Assembly (NCBI GenBank): GCA_026415015.1 | Contig: JAOAHW010000001.1 | Span: forward strand, 1-14,444 | Length of the DNA stretch: 14,444 bases | Source: Syntrophorhabdaceae bacterium | GTDB taxonomy: Bacteria; Desulfobacterota; Syntrophorhabdia; Syntrophorhabdales; Syntrophorhabdaceae | Direction: 5' to 3' | Shown: positions 6,762-13,429 of the stretch, piece after piece | Position numbering within the stretch: position 1 is the first letter of the stretch | How the letters are laid out: each line of letters starts with the position of its first letter | Program-made: the position numbers and the translations under genes | The notes under the pieces: model-generated | What the model was told of the DNA's origin: nothing | Seen by the model: only the letters and a program-made list of their open reading frames with translations | Databases searched by the model: none

Positions 6762-7268
6762 TTGGTCGATAAAAAAGGTTTAGAGCTTGAAGGCGTAGAA
6801 CTGCAAGATAGACTGGTATATATAAATCGGGTAGCAAAGGTCGTAAAAGGTGGCAGAAGATTTAGTTTCAGCGCCATAGTAGTTGTAGGTGATGGTAATG
6901 GAAGGGTGGGATACGGACTAGGCAAGGCAAATGAGGTCCCTGATGCCATAAGAAAGGCAATAGAGCAGGCAAAAAAGGATCTTGTCAAGGTTCCAGTAAC
7001 AAAAGGTACAATACCCCATCAGATAAAGGCAAAATATGGCACAAGTGAGGTCTTTATGAAGCCTGCCAAGGAAGGAACAGGTGTTATAGCAGGCAGGGCA
7101 GTCAGGGCTGTAGTTGAGGTGGCAGGGATAACGAACATACTTACAAAATGCTACGGGTCGAGAAATTATCATAATGTAGTTAAGGCAACCATAAAAGGTC
7201 TCGCCATGCTCAAATCACCAGAGGTTGCCCTAAGACAGAGGGGAAAGATAAAGGCCGAGGAGGTTTAA
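6762..7268 (+). CDS. rpsE: 30S ribosomal protein S5
   Basis: S5 acts in decoding fidelity and, with S3 and S4, around the mRNA entry pore. The 168-residue product has the N-terminal double-stranded RNA-binding domain (ELQDRLVYINRVAKVVKGGR through VGDGNGRVGYGLGKANEVP). It also has the C-terminal domain with GTGVIAGRAVRAVVEVAGI and SRNYHNVVKATIKGL. The start is TTG at 6762, seven bases after a complete AGGAGG (6749-6754); no ATG gives the full N-terminus. Confidence 0.97.
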   Translation: MVDKKGLELEGVELQDRLVYINRVAKVVKGGRRFSFSAIVVVGDGNGRVGYGLGKANEVPDAIRKAIEQAKKDLVKVPVTKGTIPHQIKAKYGTSEVFMKPAKEGTGVIAGRAVRAVVEVAGITNILTKCYGSRNYHNVVKATIKGLAMLKSPEVALRQRGKIKAEEV

Positions 7269-7269
7269 T

Positions 7270-7452
7270 GTGAATCAGCTCAGGATTAAATGGGTGCGAA
7301 GCACAATATCGTGCACAAAGGATATGAGGGATACAATAAGGAGCCTCGGATTTAAAAGGTTAAATGAGGAAAGGATAGTGAAGAATACACCTGAGATCAG
7401 GGGTATGATAAAAAAGGTGATCCATCTGGTCAAGGTTGTGGAGGAAATATAA
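7270..7452 (+). CDS. rpmD: 50S ribosomal protein L30
   Basis: L30 is a small beta-alpha-beta protein of the large subunit, absent from some phyla. The 60-residue product starts MNQLRIKWVRSTISC; the helix KDMRDTIRSLGFKRLNE and the strand GMIKKVIHLVKVVEE complete the fold. GTG 7270 lies one base after the rpsE stop. Its complete AGGAGG (7258-7263) is inside the last codons of rpsE, six bases away, so the two genes are probably translationally coupled. Confidence 0.95.
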   Translation: MNQLRIKWVRSTISCTKDMRDTIRSLGFKRLNEERIVKNTPEIRGMIKKVIHLVKVVEEI

Positions 7453-7455
7453 GAG

Positions 7456-7902
7456 ATGAAACTCAGTGATCTAAAGCCCATTGAAGGCTCAAGAAAAAAT
7501 AGGAAGAGGGTAGGTAGAGGAACTGGTTCAGGCCATGGGACTACTGCAACCTATGGCAATAAAGGACAGAGGGCAAGGAGCGGAGGGGCAAAAGGAAAAG
7601 GTTTTGAGGGTGGCCAGATGCCTCTTACAAGGAGGATACCAAAGAGGGGTTTTAAGAATCCCTTTAGAAAGGAATATACCATTGTTAAGGTTAGCGACCT
7701 TGAGAAGTTTAGAGACTATGGAAAGGTGATAACTGTGGAGGATTTTCTTGCAAAAGGAATCATAAAAAAAATAAAGGACGGCATAAAGCTCCTTTCCAAC
7801 GGAGATATAGATTTTCCTGTTAAGGTAAAGGTTCATAAGGCATCTAAAGCAGCCATTGAAAAGATCAAAAAGACAGGTGGCGATGTGGAGGTACTGAGTT
7901 AA
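7456..7902 (+). CDS. rplO: 50S ribosomal protein L15
   Basis: L15 is a late-assembly protein with a long N-terminal arm threaded through 23S rRNA. The 148-residue product has the glycine- and arginine-rich arm (KNRKRVGRGTGSGHGTT, then GQRARSGGAKGKGFEGGQMP) and the PLTRRIPKRGF motif. The globular C-terminal part ends KAAIEKIKKTGGDVEVL. It starts at an ATG three bases after rpmD, and its stop shares one base with the secY start. Confidence 0.97.
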   Translation: MKLSDLKPIEGSRKNRKRVGRGTGSGHGTTATYGNKGQRARSGGAKGKGFEGGQMPLTRRIPKRGFKNPFRKEYTIVKVSDLEKFRDYGKVITVEDFLAKGIIKKIKDGIKLLSNGDIDFPVKVKVHKASKAAIEKIKKTGGDVEVLS

Positions 7903-9209
7903 TGGGGGGTTTCCAGAATATTGGAAAAATCCCTGAACTTAAGAGGAGGATATTAATATCACTTGCCCTGCTTGCCGTATACAGGATAGGTGTTCACATA
8001 CCTACCCCTGGTATAGATGGAAGAGTACTGGCAGGGATATTTGAAAGGGCAAAAGGGACACTCCTTGGTTTCTTTGATATGTTTGCTGGCGGCGGTCTTG
8101 AAAGACTTTCTGTTTTTGCCCTGGGTATTATGCCTTACATCAGTGCATCGATTATATTGCAGCTATTGACTGTAGTGGTACCAACGCTGGAGAGGTTATC
8201 AAAGGAAGGTGAGGCAGGCAGGAGAAAAATAACACAGTATACAAGATATGGAACAATAATCATAAGCCTTATACAGGGTTTTGGTATTGCTGTTGGGCTT
8301 GAGCAGATGAGAGGCGCTGCAGGTGAACTCGTAGTCTATAACCCTGGTTGGAGTTTCAGGATTATGACCATGATCACCCTTACTGCAGGGACTTCTTTTA
8401 TTATGTGGCTTGGCGAACAGATAACAGAAAAGGGCATTGGAAACGGTATCTCTCTAATTATCTTTGCCGGTATAGTGGCAAGGATGCCCAATGCCATCGC
8501 TGGGACAATGAGCCTTGTAAGCTCAGGCGAGATGAACTGGTTTATTGTGTTGCTTATAATCATTATGATGTTGGTAGTAGTTGCCTTTATATTATTTATG
8601 GAGACATCTCAGAGGAGGATACCTGTCCAGTATGCAAAGCGTGTTGTAGGGAGGAGGATGTATGGTGGACAGTCTACACACCTGCCATTAAAACTCAACA
8701 CTGCAGGTGTTATACCACCAATCTTTGCATCCTCTATACTTATGTTTCCAGCAACCATTGCAAGCTTTATAGCCCATCCATATATGAAAAAGTTTGCAGA
8801 ACTATTGACACCAGGTAGCCTGCTCCATGAGATCTTGTATATAGGTTTTATAATCTTTTTCTGTTTTTTTTATACTGCCATAGTCTTTAATCCTGATAAT
8901 GTGGCAGATAACATGAAGAAGTATGGTGGCTATATACCAGGTATAAGGCCTGGAAAAAAGACATCAGAGTATATAGAGAAGATACTGTCCAGGATAACAC
9001 TGGTAGGCGCCCTATATATATCTTTTGTCTGTGTTTTACCCACTTTACTTGTAAAAAAGTTTAATGTCCCATTTTATTTTGGTGGGACTGCACTTTTGAT
9101 AGTTGTGGGCGTTGCCCTTGATACAATACAGCAGATAGAGTCTCATCTCATATTGAGACACTATGATGGACTGGTAAAAAAATCTGCGAGGATCAAGGGC
9201 AGGAGATGA
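7902..9209 (+). CDS. secY: Preprotein translocase subunit SecY
   Basis: SecY forms the protein-conducting channel of the inner membrane with SecE and SecG, working with SecA and the signal recognition particle pathway. The 435-residue product has the family length and about ten hydrophobic segments. Recognisable motifs include RIGVHIPTPGID after the first membrane segment, the plug-region stretch GGLERLSVFALGIMPYISAS and VPTLERLSKEGEAGRRK. MFLEATSQRRIP-like text appears as LFMETSQRRIPVQYAKR, and LPLKLNTAGVIPPIFASS follows. The C-terminus is basic (KSARIKGRR), facing the cytoplasm. Its ATG overlaps the rplO stop by one base. It is followed by map rather than by adk. Confidence 0.98.
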   Translation: MGGFQNIGKIPELKRRILISLALLAVYRIGVHIPTPGIDGRVLAGIFERAKGTLLGFFDMFAGGGLERLSVFALGIMPYISASIILQLLTVVVPTLERLSKEGEAGRRKITQYTRYGTIIISLIQGFGIAVGLEQMRGAAGELVVYNPGWSFRIMTMITLTAGTSFIMWLGEQITEKGIGNGISLIIFAGIVARMPNAIAGTMSLVSSGEMNWFIVLLIIIMMLVVVAFILFMETSQRRIPVQYAKRVVGRRMYGGQSTHLPLKLNTAGVIPPIFASSILMFPATIASFIAHPYMKKFAELLTPGSLLHEILYIGFIIFFCFFYTAIVFNPDNVADNMKKYGGYIPGIRPGKKTSEYIEKILSRITLVGALYISFVCVLPTLLVKKFNVPFYFGGTALLIVVGVALDTIQQIESHLILRHYDGLVKKSARIKGRR

Positions 9210-9235
9210 TGTGTCTTTATATATTCGAATAGGTC

Positions 9236-9985
9236 ATGATAATTATAAAGACACCGTCTGAGATAGAAAAGATCAGGATTGCCAGTATTTGTGCAATGGA
9301 GATGCTGCTATTTCTGAAAGATTATATTAAGGAAGGCATCAAGACCATAGAGCTTGAAATGATATGTGAAGAAAAGATAAAAAAGGATAAGAAGATTAAG
9401 GCAGCCTTTAAAGGTTATAATGGTTATCCTTTCTGTCTCTGCGTATCAGTTAATGACGAGGTAGTACATGGTATGCCAGGTGACCGTGTGTTAAAAGAAG
9501 GTGATATAGTAAGTATTGACTTTGGTGCAAGGTATGATGGATTTTATGGAGATGCCGCACTGACAGAGGCAGTTGGTGTTATCTCTGATAGGGCAAAGAT
9601 GCTCCTTAAGGTTACTGAAGAGTGTTTATATAGAGGTATTGAACAGACAAGAGAAGGAAACAGGCTCTATGACATATCATATGCAATACAGAACCATGCA
9701 GAGTCAGCAGGTTTTTCTGTAGTAAGGGAATTTGTGGGCCACGGGATAGGCGCAAGCCTCCATGAAGAACCCCAGGTCCCAAATTATGGTGAAAAAGGAA
9801 AGGGTATTAGGTTAAAAAGGGGTATGGTATTTGCTATTGAACCTATGATAAATATGGGAAGAAGTGAGGTTATGATTAAAGAGAATGGCTGGACTGCAGT
9901 GACTAAAGATGGTTCTTTATCTGCTCATTTCGAGCATACCATTGCCATTACAGATAAAGGGCCTGAGGTCTTAAGTAAGATATAG
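9236..9985 (+). CDS. map: Methionine aminopeptidase, type I
   Basis: The enzyme removes the initiator methionine from nascent proteins using two divalent metal ions. The 249-residue product has the compact type I layout. Every catalytic position is present: His78 (DEVVHGMP) for substrate contact, metal ligands Asp95 (SIDFGA), Asp106 (GDAAL), His169 (FVGHGIG), Glu202 (FAIEPM) and Glu233 (HFEHTIA), and His176 (LHEEPQVPN). These align with E. coli His79, Asp97, Asp108, His171, Glu204, Glu235 and His178. The 26-base spacer after secY has only a weak AGG before the ATG. Confidence 0.97.
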   Translation: MIIIKTPSEIEKIRIASICAMEMLLFLKDYIKEGIKTIELEMICEEKIKKDKKIKAAFKGYNGYPFCLCVSVNDEVVHGMPGDRVLKEGDIVSIDFGARYDGFYGDAALTEAVGVISDRAKMLLKVTEECLYRGIEQTREGNRLYDISYAIQNHAESAGFSVVREFVGHGIGASLHEEPQVPNYGEKGKGIRLKRGMVFAIEPMINMGRSEVMIKENGWTAVTKDGSLSAHFEHTIAITDKGPEVLSKI

Positions 9986-9990
9986 GGATT

Positions 9991-10209
9991 ATGCCAAAAG
10001 GTGAAGGAATAGAGATTGAAGGGACTGTAATAGAGCCTTTGCCTAATGCCATGTTCAGGGTAGAGCTCCCTAACGGTCATAAAGTACTTGCCCATGTATC
10101 AGGCAAGATGAGGATGCACTATATAAAGATTTTAAAGGGGGATAAGGTAGTAGTTGAACTTTCTCCTTATGATTTGACAAGGGGCAGAATAATCTATAGG
10201 GTCAAGTAG
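9991..10209 (+). CDS. infA: Translation initiation factor IF-1
   Basis: IF-1 is an OB-fold protein that occupies the ribosomal A site during initiation and cooperates with IF-2 and IF-3. The 72-residue product is the exact family length. It reads EGIEIEGTVIEPLPNAMFRV, then ELPNGHKVLAHVSGKMRMHY and VELSPYDLTRGRIIYR, all diagnostic. The ATG follows the map stop by five bases, with AGGG overlapping that stop. Confidence 0.98.
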   Translation: MPKGEGIEIEGTVIEPLPNAMFRVELPNGHKVLAHVSGKMRMHYIKILKGDKVVVELSPYDLTRGRIIYRVK

Positions 10210-10218
10210 GAGGTCATC

Positions 10219-10332
10219 ATGAAGGTAAAGCCTTCAGTAAAGAAAAGGTGCGATAAGTGCAAGATAATCAAAAGAAAAGGCATACTAAGGATTATATGCG
10301 AAAACCCTAAACATAAACAGAAACAGGGTTAA
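10219..10332 (+). CDS. rpmJ: 50S ribosomal protein L36, zinc-binding type
   Basis: This 37-residue protein fills the gap between infA and rpsM. It begins MKVKPSVKKRCDKCKIIKR, the unmistakable L36 N-terminus, and ends KHKQKQG. The zinc ligands Cys11, Cys14, Cys27 and His32 are all present, so it is the zinc-dependent form. The ATG has a complete AGGAGG (10208-10213) upstream. L36 is one of the last proteins added to the large subunit, bridging 23S rRNA helices near the factor-binding region. Confidence 0.97.
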   Translation: MKVKPSVKKRCDKCKIIKRKGILRIICENPKHKQKQG

Positions 10333-10343
10333 GGAGGTATAGA

Positions 10344-10712
10344 TTGGCAAGGATTGCAGGTGTTGACATACCCAGGGAAAAAAGGATTGAGATAGCATTA
10401 ACATATATTTACGGGATTGGAAGATCACTGTCTAATAAAATCCTCTCTGAGGCAGGCATAAGCCCTGATAAAAGGACAAACACCCTCACAGATGAAGAGA
10501 TAGCAAAGATAAGAGACATAATAGAGAGGTCATATAAGGTAGAGGGTGACCTGAGAAAGGAAGTTGGTATAAATATCAAGAGGCTTATGGATATCGGATG
10601 TTATAGGGGTCTAAGACACAGAAAGGGTCTTCCAGTAAGGGGTCAGAGGACAAGGACTAACTCAAGGACAAGAAAAGGCCCGAGAAAGTCACAGATGAAA
10701 AGAAAAAAATGA
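10344..10712 (+). CDS. rpsM: 30S ribosomal protein S13
   Basis: S13 is at the top of the 30S head, bridges to the large subunit and touches P-site tRNA through its basic tail. The 122 residues include MARIAGVDIPREKRIEIALT and YIYGIG (helix-hairpin-helix region). DIGCYRGLRHRKGLPVRGQR is present as MDIGCYRGLRHRKGLP, followed by the basic RTRTNSRTRKGPRK tail. The start is TTG 10344, six bases after a complete AGGAGG (10332-10337), and no ATG is available at this family N-terminus. Confidence 0.97.
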   Translation: MARIAGVDIPREKRIEIALTYIYGIGRSLSNKILSEAGISPDKRTNTLTDEEIAKIRDIIERSYKVEGDLRKEVGINIKRLMDIGCYRGLRHRKGLPVRGQRTRTNSRTRKGPRKSQMKRKK

Positions 10713-10721
10713 GGTGGATAG

Positions 10722-11111
10722 ATGGCAAAGACCAGAAAAACCGGTAAAAAAAAGGTAAAGAAGAATATCCCAACAGGCCAGGCATACATACAATCAAGTT
10801 TTAATAATACTATAATTACAATAACTGATCCTCAGGGAAATGTCATATCATGGTCAAGTGGAGGGGTTGTTGGGTTTAAAGGCTCAAGAAAAAGTACACC
10901 CTTTGCTGCCCAGCTTGCTGCAGAAAATGCGGCAAAAAAGGCTATGGAAAATGGTTTAAAAACCGTTGATGTGTTTATAAAGGGGCCTGGGGCAGGCAGA
11001 GAGGCTGCATTGAGGGCGCTTCAGAGTGCAGGGTTAAAGATACACCTCATTAGAGATATCACACCTATACCTCATAATGGGTGCAGACCACCCAAAAGAA
11101 GAAGGGTTTAA
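10722..11111 (+). CDS. rpsK: 30S ribosomal protein S11
   Basis: S11 lines the platform of the 30S subunit near the E site and mRNA exit. The 129-residue product has a basic N-terminus (KTRKTGKKKVKKNIP) and the GQAYIQSSFNNTIITITDPQ block. It also has SSGGVVGFKGSRKSTPFAAQ and IKGPGAGREAALRAL, and it ends DITPIPHNGCRPPKRRRV. All are standard. GAGG upstream of ATG 10722 overlaps the rpsM stop region. Confidence 0.98.
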   Translation: MAKTRKTGKKKVKKNIPTGQAYIQSSFNNTIITITDPQGNVISWSSGGVVGFKGSRKSTPFAAQLAAENAAKKAMENGLKTVDVFIKGPGAGREAALRALQSAGLKIHLIRDITPIPHNGCRPPKRRRV

Positions 11112-11116
11112 GGAGG
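11111..11116 (+). promoter_or_regulatory. Ribosome binding site that decides the rpsD start
   Basis: AGGAGG directly follows (and shares one base with) the rpsK stop and lies six bases before TTG 11123. It selects the normal S4 N-terminus over an in-frame GTG at 11081 inside rpsK. Confidence 0.75.
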
Positions 11117-11122
11117 AAGGAA

Positions 11123-11743
11123 TTGTCAAGATATATAGGACCATCATGCAGATTGTGTAGACGAGAAGGCATAAAGCTTTTTCTCAAAGGAGAAAAATGC
11201 TACACAGAAAAGTGTGCCATAGAAAAGAGAAATTATCCACCTGGCGTCCATGTTGATACAAGGGGCAAGATAATGGAGTATGGAATAAGGCTTAGAGAGA
11301 AACAAAAAGTGAGAAGAATCTATGGTTTGAGTGAAAAACAGTTCAAGCGGTTCTTCAACTTAGCAGAGAGGAAACAGGGCATCACAGGTTCTAATTTCCT
11401 TATTCTCTTAGAGCGTCGCCTGGACAGCATGGTCTACAGGCTCGGTTTTGCTACATCCCGCAAAGAGGCGAGACAGCTTGTATCTCATAGACATATACTG
11501 GTAAATGGAAAATGTATAAATATAGCATCGTATCTTGTAAAGGCCGGAGATGAGATATCTGTGAAAAATAAAGAATTGGTAACAGTAAAGAATGCCCTCG
11601 AGTCTGTGGTAAGACGAGGACTACCTCTATGGATAGAACTCGATAAAGAAAATATGAAAGGTATTATAAAGCAGTTGCCTTCGAGAGAAGACATTACAAT
11701 GCCTATAAAAGAGCAACTTATCGTTGAATACTATTCAAGATAG
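11123..11743 (+). CDS. rpsD: 30S ribosomal protein S4, zinc-knuckle type
   Basis: S4 nucleates assembly of the 16S 5' domain and in some bacteria represses the alpha operon. From TTG 11123 the product is 206 residues, beginning SRYIGPSCRLCRREG. Cys9, Cys12, Cys26 and Cys31 form the N-terminal zinc site of the cysteine-bearing S4 type. The S4 RNA-binding domain starts near LLERRLDSMVYRLGFA and includes ARQLVSHRHILVNGK. An in-frame GTG at 11081 would add 14 residues overlapping rpsK, which no S4 has. Six of the 22 arginines use CGN codons, clustered in the middle, whereas neighbouring genes use AGA/AGG almost throughout. Confidence 0.97.
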   Translation: MSRYIGPSCRLCRREGIKLFLKGEKCYTEKCAIEKRNYPPGVHVDTRGKIMEYGIRLREKQKVRRIYGLSEKQFKRFFNLAERKQGITGSNFLILLERRLDSMVYRLGFATSRKEARQLVSHRHILVNGKCINIASYLVKAGDEISVKNKELVTVKNALESVVRRGLPLWIELDKENMKGIIKQLPSREDITMPIKEQLIVEYYSR

Positions 11744-11755
11744 TTTCTTGCCCCT

Positions 11756-11763
11756 AAGGAGGG
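11756..11763 (+). promoter_or_regulatory. Ribosome binding site of rpoA
   Basis: AAGGAGGG ends three bases before ATG 11767 and nine before the in-frame ATG 11773. The spacing fits the second ATG somewhat better, so the true start is ambiguous by two codons. Confidence 0.6.
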
Positions 11764-11766
11764 TAT

Positions 11767-12792
11767 ATGCCTATGTTTGAAAAAAATTGGCAGGAATTAA
11801 TAAAACCAGCTAAGATCGAAATAGAAAAGAAAGAAGACAATTATTTAAAGTTTTCTGCTGAACCCTTTGAGAGGGGTTATGGGATAACAATCGGTAACTC
11901 ATTGAGGAGGGTCCTCCTATCTTCTATTATGGGAGGAGCTATAACCTCTGTATGGATTGATGGAGTTGAGCATGAATTCTCAACCATCAGAGGTGTTAAA
12001 GAGGATGTAACAGAGATAATACTGAATCTGAAAAAGGTAGTTTTAAGGGTTAGCGATGACAAAACAAGGGTCGTCAAAATTGATGTAAAGGGCAAAAAAG
12101 AGGTCACTGCAGGGGATATAATACATGATGGGACAATAGAGATAGTGAATCCTGACCATCATATAGCAACACTCAGTGAAGAAGCCAGATTATACATGGA
12201 GATGAAGGTCAAGGCTGGCAGGGGATATGTGCCTTCAGAGATGAATTATAATGAAAATGAACCCCTTGGAACAATACCTATAGATTCTATATTTACGCCT
12301 ATAAAAAAGGTCAGCTATAATGTAACACCTGCAAGGGTTGGTTTTAGAACAGACTATGATAAATTAACCATGGAGATATGGACAAATGGTAGTATAAGCC
12401 CTCTTGATGCATTATCATTTGCCGCCAAGATAATCAAAGAACAGATGAAGATATTTATACATTTTGAGGAACTCGAGGATGAGATAGAAACTGTAGAAAG
12501 GCCAGGAGATAAACAGGATTTTAATGAAAATCTCTTCAGAAGCGTGGATGAATTAGAGCTTTCAGTAAGGAGTGCCAATTGCCTGAAGAATGCAGATATA
12601 AAATATATAGGTGAACTCGTTCAGAAGACAGAACAGGAGATACTGACAACAAAGAATTTCGGGAGAAAATCCCTCAACGAGATAAAAGAGATACTGTCCT
12701 GTATGGGGTTGAGACTGGGTATTAAGCTGGAAAACTTTCCTTCAAGAGAGGAATTGGATAAAATGTCGGTAAAAAGAAAAGACCATATATAA
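11767..12792 (+). CDS. rpoA: DNA-directed RNA polymerase subunit alpha
   Basis: Alpha dimerises to start assembly of RNA polymerase, and its C-terminal domain binds UP elements and activators. The 341-residue product has the N-terminal domain with ERGYGITIGNSLRRVLLSS (residues 35-53, the dimerisation and beta-contact region), TSVWIDGVEHEFSTI and DGTIEIVNPDHHIATL. After an acidic linker (about 235-255) comes the C-terminal domain with ELSVRSANCLKNADIKYIGE. Arg268 there corresponds to E. coli Arg265, the main DNA-contact residue, and NFGRKSLNEIKEIL and LGIKLENFP follow. Start 11767 or 11773 (MFEKNWQELIKP) are both possible. It keeps the usual place between rpsD and rplQ. Confidence 0.97.
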   Translation: MPMFEKNWQELIKPAKIEIEKKEDNYLKFSAEPFERGYGITIGNSLRRVLLSSIMGGAITSVWIDGVEHEFSTIRGVKEDVTEIILNLKKVVLRVSDDKTRVVKIDVKGKKEVTAGDIIHDGTIEIVNPDHHIATLSEEARLYMEMKVKAGRGYVPSEMNYNENEPLGTIPIDSIFTPIKKVSYNVTPARVGFRTDYDKLTMEIWTNGSISPLDALSFAAKIIKEQMKIFIHFEELEDEIETVERPGDKQDFNENLFRSVDELELSVRSANCLKNADIKYIGELVQKTEQEILTTKNFGRKSLNEIKEILSCMGLRLGIKLENFPSREELDKMSVKRKDHI

Positions 12793-12804
12793 TTTGAGGT
12801 TATC

Positions 12805-13191
12805 ATGAGGCATTTAAGAAGAGTAAAAAAATTGAACAGAACAAAAAGCCACAGAGAGGCACTTTTAAAAAATCTTGCCATTTCCCTTTTTGACCATGAG
12901 AGCATAAAGACAACAAATACAAAGGCAATGGTACTTAAAGGTGTAGCAGATAGGCTTATAACACTGGCAAAGAAAAAAGACCTCCATTCCCTAAGGCAGG
13001 CCTTTGCCTTTCTCAGAAACAAACAGGTTGTTAAAAAGTTATTTACTGATATAGGAGACCGTTATGCATCCATAAATGGGGGTTATACAAGGGTCCTTAA
13101 GATCGGGAGGCGAAAGGGCGACAATGCACCTATGGCAATCATAGAGCTTACACAAAAAAAGGAAACTATAGACAAGAAAGAGAAAAAATAG
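12805..13191 (+). CDS. rplQ: 50S ribosomal protein L17
   Basis: L17 sits at the base of the large subunit near the tunnel exit. The 128-residue product contains MRHLRRVKKLNRTKSHREAL, RTEAL-like LLKNLAISLFDHESIKTTN, KAMVLKGVADRLITLAKK and GGYTRVLKIGRRKGDNAPMA, the conserved blocks. A lysine-rich tail (KKETIDKKEKK) follows the family core. GAGG precedes the ATG. It is the last protein gene of the operon; no hairpin terminator follows before the tRNA gene 16 bases on. Confidence 0.97.
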   Translation: MRHLRRVKKLNRTKSHREALLKNLAISLFDHESIKTTNTKAMVLKGVADRLITLAKKKDLHSLRQAFAFLRNKQVVKKLFTDIGDRYASINGGYTRVLKIGRRKGDNAPMAIIELTQKKETIDKKEKK

Positions 13192-13207
13192 TTTAATATA
13201 ACTATAT

Positions 13208-13281
13208 TGGGGGATCGTTCAACGGCAGGACAACGGACTCTGACTCCGTGAATTGGGGTTCAAATCCCTATCCCCCAGCCA
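13208..13281 (+). tRNA. tRNA-Gln, anticodon CUG
   Basis: The 74-base gene folds fully. The acceptor TGGGGGA pairs with TCCCCCA (13271-13277). The short D stem is GTT/GAC. The anticodon stem ACGGA/TCCGT encloses loop CTCTGAC, with anticodon CTG at 13240-13242 reading CAG codons. The T arm is TGGGG-TTCAAAT-CCCTA. The discriminator base is G and the CCA end is encoded (13279-13281). The U1-A72 first pair and G73 discriminator agree with glutamine identity. It lies 16 bases after rplQ without a visible terminator or clear promoter, so co-transcription and processing from the operon mRNA is likely. A UUG-anticodon partner would be needed elsewhere for CAA codons. Confidence 0.96.
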
Positions 13282-13410
13282 AATAAAATCAAAACAATCT
13301 ACAAAATTTTTATCTTTTTCAAATGTCTTAAAGTCCAATATGTTTTATAGCACTTTTTAAATTCATTCTGTTCTCTTGGATGATGTTTTATCTTCTTCAA
13401 AGTTTCCAAA

Positions 13411-13429
13411 ATTGATATATTGATATAAT
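13411..13429 (+). promoter_or_regulatory. Tandem 8-base repeat with possible -10 box
   Basis: ATTGATAT occurs twice head to tail (13411-13426), and a perfect TATAAT sits at 13424-13429. No good -35 lies 16-18 bases upstream; TTTCCA at 13403-13408 would need a 15-base spacer. The box overlaps ATG 13428, so if it is used the downstream gene must start later. The remaining spacer (13282-13410) is AT-rich with T runs near 13307-13319 but no GC-rich hairpin. Confidence 0.3.

Noticed and set aside
8348..8818. 156-codon plus-strand open frame inside secY
   Set aside because: It is out of frame with an intact SecY and its translation, rich in Cys and Tyr, shows no recognisable domain.
11081..11743. 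Longer S4 beginning at GTG 11081
   Set aside because: It would add 14 residues overlapping rpsK, has no binding site, and the normal S4 N-terminus begins at TTG 11123 behind AGGAGG.
13330..13365. Possible terminator with AAAGT and ACTTTTT arms after the tRNA
   Set aside because: The stem is only five A-T-rich pairs with a long loop, too weak to call an intrinsic terminator.
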